A stretch of DNA of 64,000 nt from JAOADN01 sp049323795 (GTDB lineage: Bacteria; Pseudomonadota; Alphaproteobacteria; Rhodobacterales; Rhodobacteraceae): positions 47,698 to 111,697 of the forward strand of contig JBMOOH010000031.1 of assembly GCA_049323795.1 (NCBI GenBank), read 5' to 3'. This document shows positions 48,349 to 56,819 of this stretch, in pieces. The position numbers and the translations under genes are program-made. The first letter of the stretch is position 1. The number at the start of each line of letters is the position of its first letter. The notes beneath the pieces were generated by a model. It saw only the letters and a program-made list of their open reading frames with translations. It searched no databases and was not told the origin of the DNA.

Positions 48349-51300
48349 TCACGCCCGGCCCCAGCCCCCGCCGCCCGGCGTCAGGATCTCCATGACCGAC
48401 CCGGCCGGCGCCTCGATCCGGTCGCAGCCCTTCAGCGCCAGCACGCGCCCATCGGGCATGACCAGCCGGTTCACGCCCACCGCCCCCGGCGCGCCCCCGG
48501 CGCCGCCATGCGGCGGGATCACCCGGTGCAGGCTCAGAAGCGTCACCGTCACGTCGGTCAGGAACCTCAGCCGCCGCACCATCCCGTCGCCGCCCCTCCA
48601 CCGCCCCGCGCCGCCCGACCCCCGGCGGATCGACACCTCCTCGAGCCGCACCGGGAACCGCCGTTCCAGCACCTCGGGGTCGGTCATCCGCGTGTTCGTC
48701 ATGTGGCTCTGCACCGCGTCCGCCCCGTCGAAGCCCGGCCCCGCGCCCGTTCCGCCCCCGATCGTCTCGTAGTTCTGCAAGCCCGCATTGCCCCAGACGA
48801 AGTTGTTCATCGTCCCCTGGCTGCCCGCGATCACCCCCAGCGCCCCGAACAGGCAGTCCGCGATCGACTGGCTCACCTCGGTATTGCCGGAAATCACCGC
48901 CGCCGGCGGGCGCGGGTTGATCATCGTCCCCTCGGGCGCGACGATCCTCAGAGGCTTCAGACAGCCCTCGTTCAGCGGGATCTCCGCGCCCACCAGCGTG
49001 CGGAAGACGTAAAGCACCACCGCCCGGCACACGGCGAGAGGCGCGTTGAAGTTCCCCTCGTGCTGCGCGCTCGTCCCCGTGAAGTCGATCAGCGCCTCGC
49101 GCCGCGCCCGGTCCACCGTCACCGACACGACGATCTCCGCCCCGTGGTCGAGCGGATAGCGGAAGGCCCCGTCCCGCAGGCCCCCGATCACCCGCCGTAC
49201 GCTCGCCTCGGCATTGGCCTGCACATGGCCCATGTAGGCGAGGACCGTCTCCCGCCCGTGCTCGGCGATGGCCCGCAGAAGCTCGCGCCGCCCGGTCTCG
49301 GTCGCCGCAACCTGCGCTTCGAGGTCGGCAAGGTTCTGGCCGACGTTCCGGCAGGGCCAGGGGCCGCTCGTCAGCAGTGCCCGCGCCTCGGCCTCGCGGA
49401 ACCGCCCTTCGCCGACCAGAAGGAAGTTGTCGATCACCACCCCTTCCTCGTCGATGGTCCGGCTGTCCGGCGGGGCCGATCCCGGCGTGCGCCCCCCGAT
49501 ATCGGCGTGGTGCCCGCGCGATCCGGTGAAGAACAGGATCTCGCGCCCCCCGGCATCGAAGACCGGCATGATGACCGTCACGTCCGGCAGGTGCGTTCCG
49601 CCCCGGTAGGGCGAGTTCAGCATGAACGCATCCCCCGGCCGCATCCGCCCCGCGTTCTCGCGCGCGACCAGCCGGACCGAGTCCGACATCGACCCCAGAT
49701 GCACCGGCACATGCGGGGCGTTCGCCACGAGGTTCCCCCCGGCGTCGAAGATCGCGCAGGAAAAGTCGAGCCGTTCCTTGATGTTGACGCTCGCCGCCGT
49801 CTTCTCGAGCGTCAGCCCCATCTGGTCGGCGATCGACATGAAGAGGTTGCCCATCACCTCGAGCCGCACGGGGTCGGCCTCTGTCCCCTCCGCCGCCGCG
49901 CGATGCGCCGCCTCGGCGCGCGTGAGGACCAGGTTCCCCTGCCTGTCCACCCGCGCGCGCCAGCCGGGTTCCACCACCGTCGTCCCCGTCGCCTCGGTGA
50001 TGATCGCGGGCCCGGCGATCCCGAACCCCTCGGGCAGCGCCTCGCGGCGCACGACCTCTGCCTCGCGCCACGTCCCGCCCGTGAACACCCGCGTGCGGCC
50101 CCGCAGCGGGGCCTCCGCCGCGCCCGGCGCCTGCGTCGCCGGCGCGACGCGGCTTTCCCCGATCGCCTCTGCCAGCAGCATGTCGAAGAGGATCGCCCGC
50201 CCCGGCGAGGTGAAGCCGAACTCGGCCCGGTGGGCCGACTCGAAGGCGGCCTTCATCGCGGCCTCGTCCCCGAACGGCACCTCGAGCGTCTGGTGCGCGG
50301 CCTCGTAGCGCAGATGCGCCCGCCGCTCGACCCGGATGCGCCCCGCCTCCACGCCCTGCCCCGCCACCTCGGCCCGCGCCGCGGCCGACAGGTCGTCCAC
50401 CACCGCCACGGCCGACCCCGCCTCGGCGAGCGGCCGGTCGACCTGCCGCTGCCGGATCGCCCGCACATCGGCAAGCCCCATGCCGAAGGCCGAGAGCACC
50501 CCGGCGAGCGGATGGATCAGCACCGAGGCCATCCCCAGCGCATCGGCCACAAGGCAGGCATGCTGCCCGCCCGCGCCGCCGAAGGACTGAAGCGTGTAGG
50601 CCGTCACGTCGCGTCCCCTGGCGATGCTGATCTTGCGGATCGCATTCGCCATGTTGTCCACGGCGACCTTCAGGAACCCCTCGGCCACCACCTCGGGCGG
50701 GTCCGCGGGCCGCCCCGTCGCCACCGCGATGTCACGGGCGAGCGCGCGGAACTTCGCCGCGACCACGCCCTCGTCCAGCCCCTCGTCGCCCCCCGGCCCG
50801 AAGACCTTCGGGAAATGCGCCGCGCCGAGTTTGCCCACCATCACGTTCGCGTCCGTCACCGTCAGCGGCCCGCCCCGGCGATAGGCGGCAGGGCCGGGAT
50901 CGGCCCCGGCGCTTTCCGGCCCCGCCTGGTAGCGCCCGTCGCGGAAGGTCAGGATCGACCCGCCCCCGGCGGCGACGGTGTGGATCGCCATCATCGGCGC
51001 CCGCATCCGCACGCCCGCCACCTCGGTCTCGAAGCTCCGCTCGTAGGCGCCCGCGAAATGGCTCACATCGGTCGAGGTGCCGCCCATGTCGAAGCCGATC
51101 AGCCGCCCGAATCCCGCCGCTTGCGCGGTGCCCGCCATGCCGACGATGCCGCCCGCCGGACCCGACAGGATCGCATCCTTCCCCTCGAACCGCCCCGCAT
51201 CCGTCAGCCCGCCCGAGGATTGCATGAACATCAGCCGTTCCGCGCCCCCGCGCCCGACTGCGAGCGCGTCCGCCACCTGCCGCACATAGCGCCGCAGGAT

Positions 51301-51966
51301 GGGCGAGAGATAGGCGTCCGCCACCGCCGTATCGGTCCGCGACACGATCTTGACGAGCGGCGAGGCCCGGTGCGACAGGCTCACCTGCGCGAATCCGATC
51401 TCCGCCGCGATCTCGCCCGCCCGAAGCTCATGCGCGGGATTGAGCCAGGAATGCAGGAACCCCACCGCAACGGCCCGAATACCGCGCGCAAAGGCCGCCT
51501 TCAGAACCCCGCGCAACGCCCCCTCGTCCAGCGCCTCGATCTCCCGCCCTTCGGCGTCGAGCCGCCCGGCCACCTCGGCGATCTCCTCGGCCAGAAGGTC
51601 GGGCTTCACGATCCTCAGATCGAACAGACGCGGCCGGTTCTGGTAGCCGATCCGCGGCAGGTCGCGGAACCCCCTTGTGGTGACCAGGAGAACCCGCTCG
51701 CCCTTCCGCTCCAGAAGCGCGTTGGTGGCGACCGTCGTGCCCATCCGCACCGCCCCGATCCGCCCCCCGGGCAGCGGCTCGGCCGGTCCCACGCCCAGAA
51801 GCTGCCGTATCCCCTCGACCGCCGCATCCCCGTAGCGGCCGGGGTTTTCCGACAGGAGCTTCCTTGTGACGATCCGCCCCGCCGGGTCCTTCGCCACGAT
51901 GTCCGTGAAGGTGCCGCCCCGGTCGATCCAGAACTCCCACAGACCGCCCGACACCGCCTGCCCCAT
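48349..51966 (-). CDS. Hydantoinase B/oxoprolinase family protein (fused HyuA-HyuB, 5-oxoprolinase type)
   Basis: 1205-residue fusion. The start at 51966 (MGQAVSGGLWEFWIDRGGTFTDIV) has GGGGAG close upstream. Residues about 1-690 are the HyuA/oxoprolinase ATP-binding half (DRGGTFTD, GTTVATNALLERKGERV, IGFDMGGTSTDVSHFAG); about 720-1205 are the HyuB half (KERLDFSCAIFDAGGNLVANAPHVPVHLGSM, SPYRGGTHLPDVTVI, GSGGAGRWRGGDGM). The order and linker match eukaryote-like 5-oxoprolinase, which hydrolyses 5-oxoproline with ATP to glutamate; an N-methylhydantoinase role cannot be excluded. Monocistronic by appearance. Confidence 0.93.
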   Translation of the reverse strand: MGQAVSGGLWEFWIDRGGTFTDIVAKDPAGRIVTRKLLSENPGRYGDAAVEGIRQLLGVGPAEPLPGGRIGAVRMGTTVATNALLERKGERVLLVTTRGFRDLPRIGYQNRPRLFDLRIVKPDLLAEEIAEVAGRLDAEGREIEALDEGALRGVLKAAFARGIRAVAVGFLHSWLNPAHELRAGEIAAEIGFAQVSLSHRASPLVKIVSRTDTAVADAYLSPILRRYVRQVADALAVGRGGAERLMFMQSSGGLTDAGRFEGKDAILSGPAGGIVGMAGTAQAAGFGRLIGFDMGGTSTDVSHFAGAYERSFETEVAGVRMRAPMMAIHTVAAGGGSILTFRDGRYQAGPESAGADPGPAAYRRGGPLTVTDANVMVGKLGAAHFPKVFGPGGDEGLDEGVVAAKFRALARDIAVATGRPADPPEVVAEGFLKVAVDNMANAIRKISIARGRDVTAYTLQSFGGAGGQHACLVADALGMASVLIHPLAGVLSAFGMGLADVRAIRQRQVDRPLAEAGSAVAVVDDLSAAARAEVAGQGVEAGRIRVERRAHLRYEAAHQTLEVPFGDEAAMKAAFESAHRAEFGFTSPGRAILFDMLLAEAIGESRVAPATQAPGAAEAPLRGRTRVFTGGTWREAEVVRREALPEGFGIAGPAIITEATGTTVVEPGWRARVDRQGNLVLTRAEAAHRAAAEGTEADPVRLEVMGNLFMSIADQMGLTLEKTAASVNIKERLDFSCAIFDAGGNLVANAPHVPVHLGSMSDSVRLVARENAGRMRPGDAFMLNSPYRGGTHLPDVTVIMPVFDAGGREILFFTGSRGHHADIGGRTPGSAPPDSRTIDEEGVVIDNFLLVGEGRFREAEARALLTSGPWPCRNVGQNLADLEAQVAATETGRRELLRAIAEHGRETVLAYMGHVQANAEASVRRVIGGLRDGAFRYPLDHGAEIVVSVTVDRARREALIDFTGTSAQHEGNFNAPLAVCRAVVLYVFRTLVGAEIPLNEGCLKPLRIVAPEGTMINPRPPAAVISGNTEVSQSIADCLFGALGVIAGSQGTMNNFVWGNAGLQNYETIGGGTGAGPGFDGADAVQSHMTNTRMTDPEVLERRFPVRLEEVSIRRGSGGAGRWRGGDGMVRRLRFLTDVTVTLLSLHRVIPPHGGAGGAPGAVGVNRLVMPDGRVLALKGCDRIEAPAGSVMEILTPGGGGWGRA

Positions 51967-51995
51967 GCGCTCCCCGCCCCGCCTGTGCCCCGCGG

Positions 51996-52076
51996 CTTCA
52001 TCCTGGCGGAAATATCCCGGGGGGGAAGCCCCGGCGCGCGCCCCGCGCGGCGCCTCGCCGGGGGGCAGCGCCCCCC
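51996..52076 (-). repeat. Composite hairpin repeat, copy 3 (terminator-like, inverted)
   Basis: Reading on the minus strand, GGGGGGC-GCT-GCCCCCC (52076 down to 52060) begins 26 bases after the M48 stop codon, and the tail CCCGGGATATTTCCGCCAGG then ATGAAG ends at 51996. A 39-base GC-rich insertion separates hairpin and tail, longer than in the other copies. It lies between the M48 gene and the oxoprolinase start. Confidence 0.65.
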
Positions 52077-52102
52077 CTCTGCCCACAAACCTCAGCCGGC
52101 CC

Positions 52103-52846
52103 TCAGCCCCCCGCCTGCAGCCGCGCCACCGCCGCCCGGACCACCGCGATGCGCTCGGCGTTCGGCGGATGCGAACCGAGGAACTGGTTCCCCGGATCGG
52201 GAATGCGGGTGAAGAAGGCGGCGCCCCTCAGCGGGTCGTATCCCGCCTGCCAGGCGAGCACCGTGCCCAGATCGTCCGCCTCGAGCTCAAATTCCTTGGA
52301 ATAGGTCCGCGCGCCCACCGTGGCCCCGAAATCCTGCGCCGAACGGACTGCCGCGGGGTCTCCGCCCGACGCCGCCACCAGCCCGCCAAGGATCAGGGCC
52401 CCCGCCATCGCGGTCTCTTTCTGCCGCGGGATGTGCCCGCGGATGTGATGCGCGGCCTCATGGCCCAGGATGAAGGCCAGCTCGTCGACATTCCGCGCAT
52501 CCGCGATCAGGGGGATGGTGAAGGCGATAATCGGCGCCCCGTCCGGGGCGAGCGTCTGGTAGGCGTTCGGCGGCTGGCCCCTGCGGTCGTCGACCACGAT
52601 CCGGAAGTCGCAGTTCGTTCCGGGGCGCGCGCGCATCCGGCATTCCTCGCGGATCACCGGCTCCATCCGCCGCACCACCGACACGAAGTTCCGCGCCGCC
52701 GTGGTGACATCGGGCGGCGGTCCGGCATCGGCGCGCAGCACGGGAAACACCCCGGCGGGCGGGGCGGCGACGACCGGGCCGTCCGGTGGCGCGCAGGCCG
52801 ACAGGACCAGACTGGCGACGAGGGATAGGACCGCGAGCCTCTTCAT
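52103..52846 (-). CDS. M48 family metalloprotease, lipoprotein
   Basis: 247 residues from the ATG at 52846 (MKRLAVLSLVASLVLSAC), a signal peptide with lipobox at Cys18. Seen: zinc-binding HEAAHHIRGH (HExxH) and the downstream Glu region ELEADDLGTVLAWQAGYDP of M48 gluzincins, then PDPGNQFLGSHPPNAERI with SHPP-x-x-ER typical of BepA/YfgC-like periplasmic proteases. Probably outer-membrane quality control. A longer in-frame upstream region has no start context. Confidence 0.93.
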   Translation of the reverse strand: MKRLAVLSLVASLVLSACAPPDGPVVAAPPAGVFPVLRADAGPPPDVTTAARNFVSVVRRMEPVIREECRMRARPGTNCDFRIVVDDRRGQPPNAYQTLAPDGAPIIAFTIPLIADARNVDELAFILGHEAAHHIRGHIPRQKETAMAGALILGGLVAASGGDPAAVRSAQDFGATVGARTYSKEFELEADDLGTVLAWQAGYDPLRGAAFFTRIPDPGNQFLGSHPPNAERIAVVRAAVARLQAGG

Positions 52847-52998
52847 GGGCTTCTCCGACTGCTCGCGCTCGAAGCTATCCGCGCCGGGCGCCCGCGGAAA
52901 GCCCCGCCCGCGTCCCGCACGCGCATTTGCACCGCCCCGACCCCGCAGCGGCGGCCCGCCCATTGAGCCACCGGCCCCCGCGCGCTAGACTCCGCACC

Positions 52999-53235
52999 AT
53001 GTTCACCATCGAGCACGACTTCGACGCGACCGTCATCACCCTCGTGGACGAGGGACGCCCCCACCTGGAAGAGGACGTGACCATTCAGGGATTCGAGGAG
53101 TGCGTGACGATCGAGCAGTTCGACCCGCGCCGCGACGAGGTGGTCAAGATCGTGATGTCGATGAGCCAGGTCCGCGAACTCGCCGCCGCGCTGAACCTGC
53201 CCGAGGGCGTGTACCGGCTGAAGCCGAAGGGGTAG
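52999..53235 (+). CDS. Small conserved protein of unknown function
   Basis: 78 residues, starting MFTIEHDFDATVITLVDEG. It is a compact beta-rich chain with VTIQGFEECVTIEQFDPRRDEVVKI and ends LPEGVYRLKPKG. I recall similar short acidic proteins in Rhodobacteraceae but no named domain. The start at 52999 is the ATG beginning this compact frame; longer in-frame translation upstream is Arg/Pro-rich shadow. Divergent from the M48 gene and convergent with carB. Confidence 0.75.
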   Translation: MFTIEHDFDATVITLVDEGRPHLEEDVTIQGFEECVTIEQFDPRRDEVVKIVMSMSQVRELAAALNLPEGVYRLKPKG

Positions 53236-53338
53236 CGACGGGCGCGGGGGCCGCACATGCCCCGGCTTCCGCCTCTCCGTTCATGCCTGAAATCGACCCC
53301 GTGGAGCGATTCCGCGCCGGCTTCACCGGGGCCGGCGC

Positions 53339-56300
53339 TCACCCCTGCAGCGTCCTCACCCCGTACCCCTCGCCGCGTGCCTGCATCGCCTGAACCGCCG
53401 CGATGCAGGCCGCCGCCGTGGTGAAGTAGGGGATCTTGTCGTAGAGCGCGACCGACCGGATGTCGCGCGAATCGCTGATCGACTGAGACCCCTCGGTCGT
53501 GTTCATCACCAGTGAGATCCGCCCGTCCTTGAGCTGGTCCACGATGTTGGGCCGCCCTTCGTAGACCTTGTTCACGACCTCGGACGCGATGCCGCGTTCC
53601 TTCAGGAACGCGGCCGTTCCGCGCGTGGCGACGATCTGGAAGCCGAGGGAGACGAGCCCGCGTACCGCCCCGGCCAGCCCCTCGCTCTTGTCGCCGTCCT
53701 TGATCGAAACGAAGACCCGGCCGCCTTCGGGCAGGTGCATGCCCGCGCCCATCTGCGCCTTGAGGAAGGCGAGCGGGAAGGTGCGGTCCCATCCCATGAC
53801 CTCGCCCGTCGACCGCATCTCGGGGCCGAGGAGCGTGTCGACGCCCGGGAAGCGGGCGAAGGGCATGACGGCCTCCTTCACGCTGAACCAGGGGGTCTTG
53901 GGGTCGGCGAGCGTCATCGGATCGGCAAAGGGGAGCGGCGTGTCGGGGCCGACGCCCTGCGGATAGGGCGCGCGCATCGGGAAGGCGGAAAGCTTCTCGC
54001 CCGCCATGAGGCGCGCGGCGATCGAGGCGATGGCTGAGTCCGTGGCCTTGGCGACGAAGGGGACGGTGCGCGAGGCGCGGGGGTTGACCTCGAGGACGTG
54101 GATCGTGCCGTCCTTGATCGCGAACTGGACGTTCATCAGGCCCACGACCTTGAGCGCCCTGGCCATCACGACCGTCTGGCGCTTCAGCTCCTCGACGGTC
54201 TCGTCGGAAAGCTGGTGCGGCGGCAGGCAGCAGGCGCTGTCGCCGGAGTGGACGCCCGCCTCTTCGATATGCTCCATGATGCCGGCGACATGGACCGCCT
54301 CGCCGTCGCAGAGCGCGTCCACATCCACCTCGACGGCGCCGGAGAGGTAGCTGTCGAGCAGCACCGGGTTGGCGCCCGAGACCTGGACGGCGGTGGCGAT
54401 GTAGCGGTCGAGTGCCGCGTCGTCGCGCACGATCTCCATCGCGCGCCCGCCGAGGACGTAGGAGGGGCGGATGACGAGCGGGTAGCCGATGCGGCCAGCC
54501 ACGGCGAAGGCTTCGTCGCGAGTCGTGGCGAGGCCGTTTTCGGGCTGCTTCAGGCCGATCCGGTGAAGGAGCTTCTGGAACCGCTCGCGGTCTTCCGCCA
54601 GGTCGATGGCGTCGGGCGTTGTGCCGAGGATCGGGATCCCCTCCGCCGCCAGCGCCTGCGCAAGTTTCAGGGGCGTCTGCCCGCCGAACTGGACGATGAC
54701 GCCGTGGAGCGTGCCGTTTTCCTGCTCGACCCGCAGGATTTCGAGGACATGTTCGAGCGTCAGGGGTTCGAAGTAGAGGCGGTCCGAGGTGTCGTAGTCG
54801 GTCGAGACCGTCTCGGGGTTGCAGTTGATCATGATGGTCTCGAAGCCCGCCTTGGTCAGCGCGAAACAGGCGTGGCAGCAGCAGTAGTCGAACTCGATCC
54901 CCTGGCCGATCCGGTTCGGGCCGCCGCCGAGGATGACCACCTTCCGGGCGTCCGAGGGGCGGGATTCGCATTCGACGTCGCCCATCGCGGGGGCCTCAAA
55001 GGTGGAATACATGTAGGGGGTCTGCGCCTCGAACTCGGCGGCGCAGGTGTCGATGCGCTTGAAGACCGCCTGCACGTCCAGGCGCCTGCGGGTGAGGCGG
55101 ATCTGGGCTTCGTCGCGGCCGGTCAGCCGGGCGAGGCGGGCGTCGGTGAAGCCCATCATCTTGAGGTGACGCAGCCCCTCGGCGGTGTCGGGGAAGCCGT
55201 TCCTGCGGATGTCGGCCTCGGTCGCGACGATCTCGCGGATCCGGGCGAGGAACCAGGGGTCGAAGGCGGTGGCCGCGCCGATGTCCTCGTCGGTCAGCCC
55301 GTGGCGCATGGCCTGCGCGATCACGCGGATGCGGTCGGGGGTGCGCTGCGAGAGGGCGGCGACGATGGCGGACTTGTCCGGGGCACCGGGGATCGTGATC
55401 TCGTCAAAGCCGGTGAGGCCGGTTTCGAGGGAGGCGAGCGCCTTCTGCACGGATTCGTGGAAGGTGCGGCCGATGGCCATGGCCTCGCCCACCGACTTCA
55501 TCGCGGTGGTGAGTTCGGGCTTCGCGCCCGGAAACTTCTCGAAGGCGAAGCGGGGGATCTTCGTCACGACATAGTCGATGGAGGGCTCGAAGGACGCGGG
55601 CGTGACCCTGGTGATGTCGTTGTCGAGCTCGTCGAGCGTGTAGCCGACGGCGAGCTTCGCCGCGACCTTGGCGATGGGAAAGCCGGTGGCCTTGGAGGCG
55701 AGCGCGGAGGAGCGCGAGACGCGGGGGTTCATCTCGATGACCACCATGCGGCCGTCGGCGGGGTTGATCGCCCATTGCACGTTCGACCCGCCGGTCTCGA
55801 CCCCGATCTCGCGCAGGACGGCGATCGAGCCGTTGCGCATGATCTGGTATTCCTTGTCGGTGAGCGTCAGCGCCGGGGCGACGGTGATGGAATCGCCGGT
55901 GTGGACGCCCATCGGGTCCACGTTCTCGATCGAGCAGACGATGATGGCGTTGTCGGCCTTGTCGCGGACGACCTCCATCTCGAACTCCTTCCAGCCGATG
56001 AGGGATTCGTCAATGAGGATCTGGCCAACGGGGCTGGCGTCGAGGCCGCCGCGGCAGATCGCCTCGAAGTCGTCGCGGTTGTAGGCGATGCCGCCGCCGG
56101 TGCCGCCGAGGGTGAAGGCGGGCCGGATGATGGCGGGAAGGCCCACCTCTTCCAGCGCCTTCAGGCACATCTCGACCCCCGCCTTGAGGTCGGGCCTGCC
56201 GTTTGCCAGCTTCGGCGCGGTGACGATGGTGGCCTTGGGGTTTTCCAGCCCGATCCGGTCCATCGCCTCGCGGAAGAGCTTGCGGTCCTCGGCCATCTCG

Positions 56301-56668
56301 ATGGCCTCGCGCTTGGCGCCGATCAGCTCGACGCCGAAGCGGTCGAGCACCCCCATGTCGGCCAGCGCAAGCGCGGTGTTCAGGCCCGTCTGCCCGCCCA
56401 TCGTCGGCAAAAGCGCGTCGGGGCGTTCCCTTTCGATGATCTTGGCCACGACTTCCGGCGTGATCGGCTCGATATAGGTCGCGTCGGCCATTCCCGGGTC
56501 GGTCATGATCGTTGCGGGGTTCGAGTTGACGAGGACGACGCGGTAGCCTTCCTCGCGCAGGGCCTTGCAGGCCTGGGCGCCCGAGTAGTCGAATTCGCAG
56601 GCCTGTCCGATGACGATGGGACCGGCCCCGATGATCATGATCGACGTGATGTCGGTCCGCTTCGGCAT
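53339..56668 (-). CDS. carB: Carbamoyl-phosphate synthase large subunit
   Basis: 1109-residue enzyme making carbamoyl phosphate from ammonia (channelled from CarA), bicarbonate and two ATP. Two homologous ATP-grasp halves are visible: MIIGAGPIVIGQACEFDYSG at the first, and VVILGGGPNRIGQGIEFDYCC at the second, each with the NPRVSRSSAL and NPRASRTVPF metal-binding motifs. A C-terminal allosteric domain ends GYGVRTLQG. carA is not adjacent, so the two subunits are encoded apart, as in many alphaproteobacteria. A 13-bp minisatellite lies 87-151 bp upstream of the start. Confidence 0.98.
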   Translation of the reverse strand: MPKRTDITSIMIIGAGPIVIGQACEFDYSGAQACKALREEGYRVVLVNSNPATIMTDPGMADATYIEPITPEVVAKIIERERPDALLPTMGGQTGLNTALALADMGVLDRFGVELIGAKREAIEMAEDRKLFREAMDRIGLENPKATIVTAPKLANGRPDLKAGVEMCLKALEEVGLPAIIRPAFTLGGTGGGIAYNRDDFEAICRGGLDASPVGQILIDESLIGWKEFEMEVVRDKADNAIIVCSIENVDPMGVHTGDSITVAPALTLTDKEYQIMRNGSIAVLREIGVETGGSNVQWAINPADGRMVVIEMNPRVSRSSALASKATGFPIAKVAAKLAVGYTLDELDNDITRVTPASFEPSIDYVVTKIPRFAFEKFPGAKPELTTAMKSVGEAMAIGRTFHESVQKALASLETGLTGFDEITIPGAPDKSAIVAALSQRTPDRIRVIAQAMRHGLTDEDIGAATAFDPWFLARIREIVATEADIRRNGFPDTAEGLRHLKMMGFTDARLARLTGRDEAQIRLTRRRLDVQAVFKRIDTCAAEFEAQTPYMYSTFEAPAMGDVECESRPSDARKVVILGGGPNRIGQGIEFDYCCCHACFALTKAGFETIMINCNPETVSTDYDTSDRLYFEPLTLEHVLEILRVEQENGTLHGVIVQFGGQTPLKLAQALAAEGIPILGTTPDAIDLAEDRERFQKLLHRIGLKQPENGLATTRDEAFAVAGRIGYPLVIRPSYVLGGRAMEIVRDDAALDRYIATAVQVSGANPVLLDSYLSGAVEVDVDALCDGEAVHVAGIMEHIEEAGVHSGDSACCLPPHQLSDETVEELKRQTVVMARALKVVGLMNVQFAIKDGTIHVLEVNPRASRTVPFVAKATDSAIASIAARLMAGEKLSAFPMRAPYPQGVGPDTPLPFADPMTLADPKTPWFSVKEAVMPFARFPGVDTLLGPEMRSTGEVMGWDRTFPLAFLKAQMGAGMHLPEGGRVFVSIKDGDKSEGLAGAVRGLVSLGFQIVATRGTAAFLKERGIASEVVNKVYEGRPNIVDQLKDGRISLVMNTTEGSQSISDSRDIRSVALYDKIPYFTTAAACIAAVQAMQARGEGYGVRTLQG

Positions 56669-56754
56669 GTCCGTCCCCCATTGGCGTCGGCAAATTGCCG
56701 GGGGTTATAGCCATGCGCGACCCGTGCGCAAGGCCCGAAGGCGGATCGCGCCCA

Positions 56755-56819
56755 GGGGTGTCAGGCCGGGGTGTCAGGCCGGGGTGTCAGGCCGGGGTGT
56801 CAGGCCGGGGTGTCAGGCC
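56755..56819. repeat. 13-bp minisatellite overlapping the GT87 stop
   Basis: GGGGTGTCAGGCC occurs five times without a mismatch (56755-56767, 56768-56780, 56781-56793, 56794-56806, 56807-56819). The stop codon of the next gene upstream on the minus strand (TGA, 56815-56813) is itself inside the fifth unit, and each unit supplies TGA in one of the three frames. The unit length is not a multiple of three. Confidence 0.95.

Noticed and set aside
48298..52212. A 1304-codon plus-strand frame antisense to the oxoprolinase gene
   Set aside because: Same GC-codon shadow effect; Arg/Pro/His-rich, no motifs, and it covers spacers and the composite repeat.
54098..56710. An 870-codon plus-strand frame antisense to carB
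   Set aside because: Shadow of carB codons with no recognisable protein features.
56755..56819. The 13-bp tandem array considered as a replication origin iteron set or CRISPR
   Set aside because: No spacers, no neighbouring replication initiator gene or A/T-rich unwinding zone; five perfect direct units fit a minisatellite.
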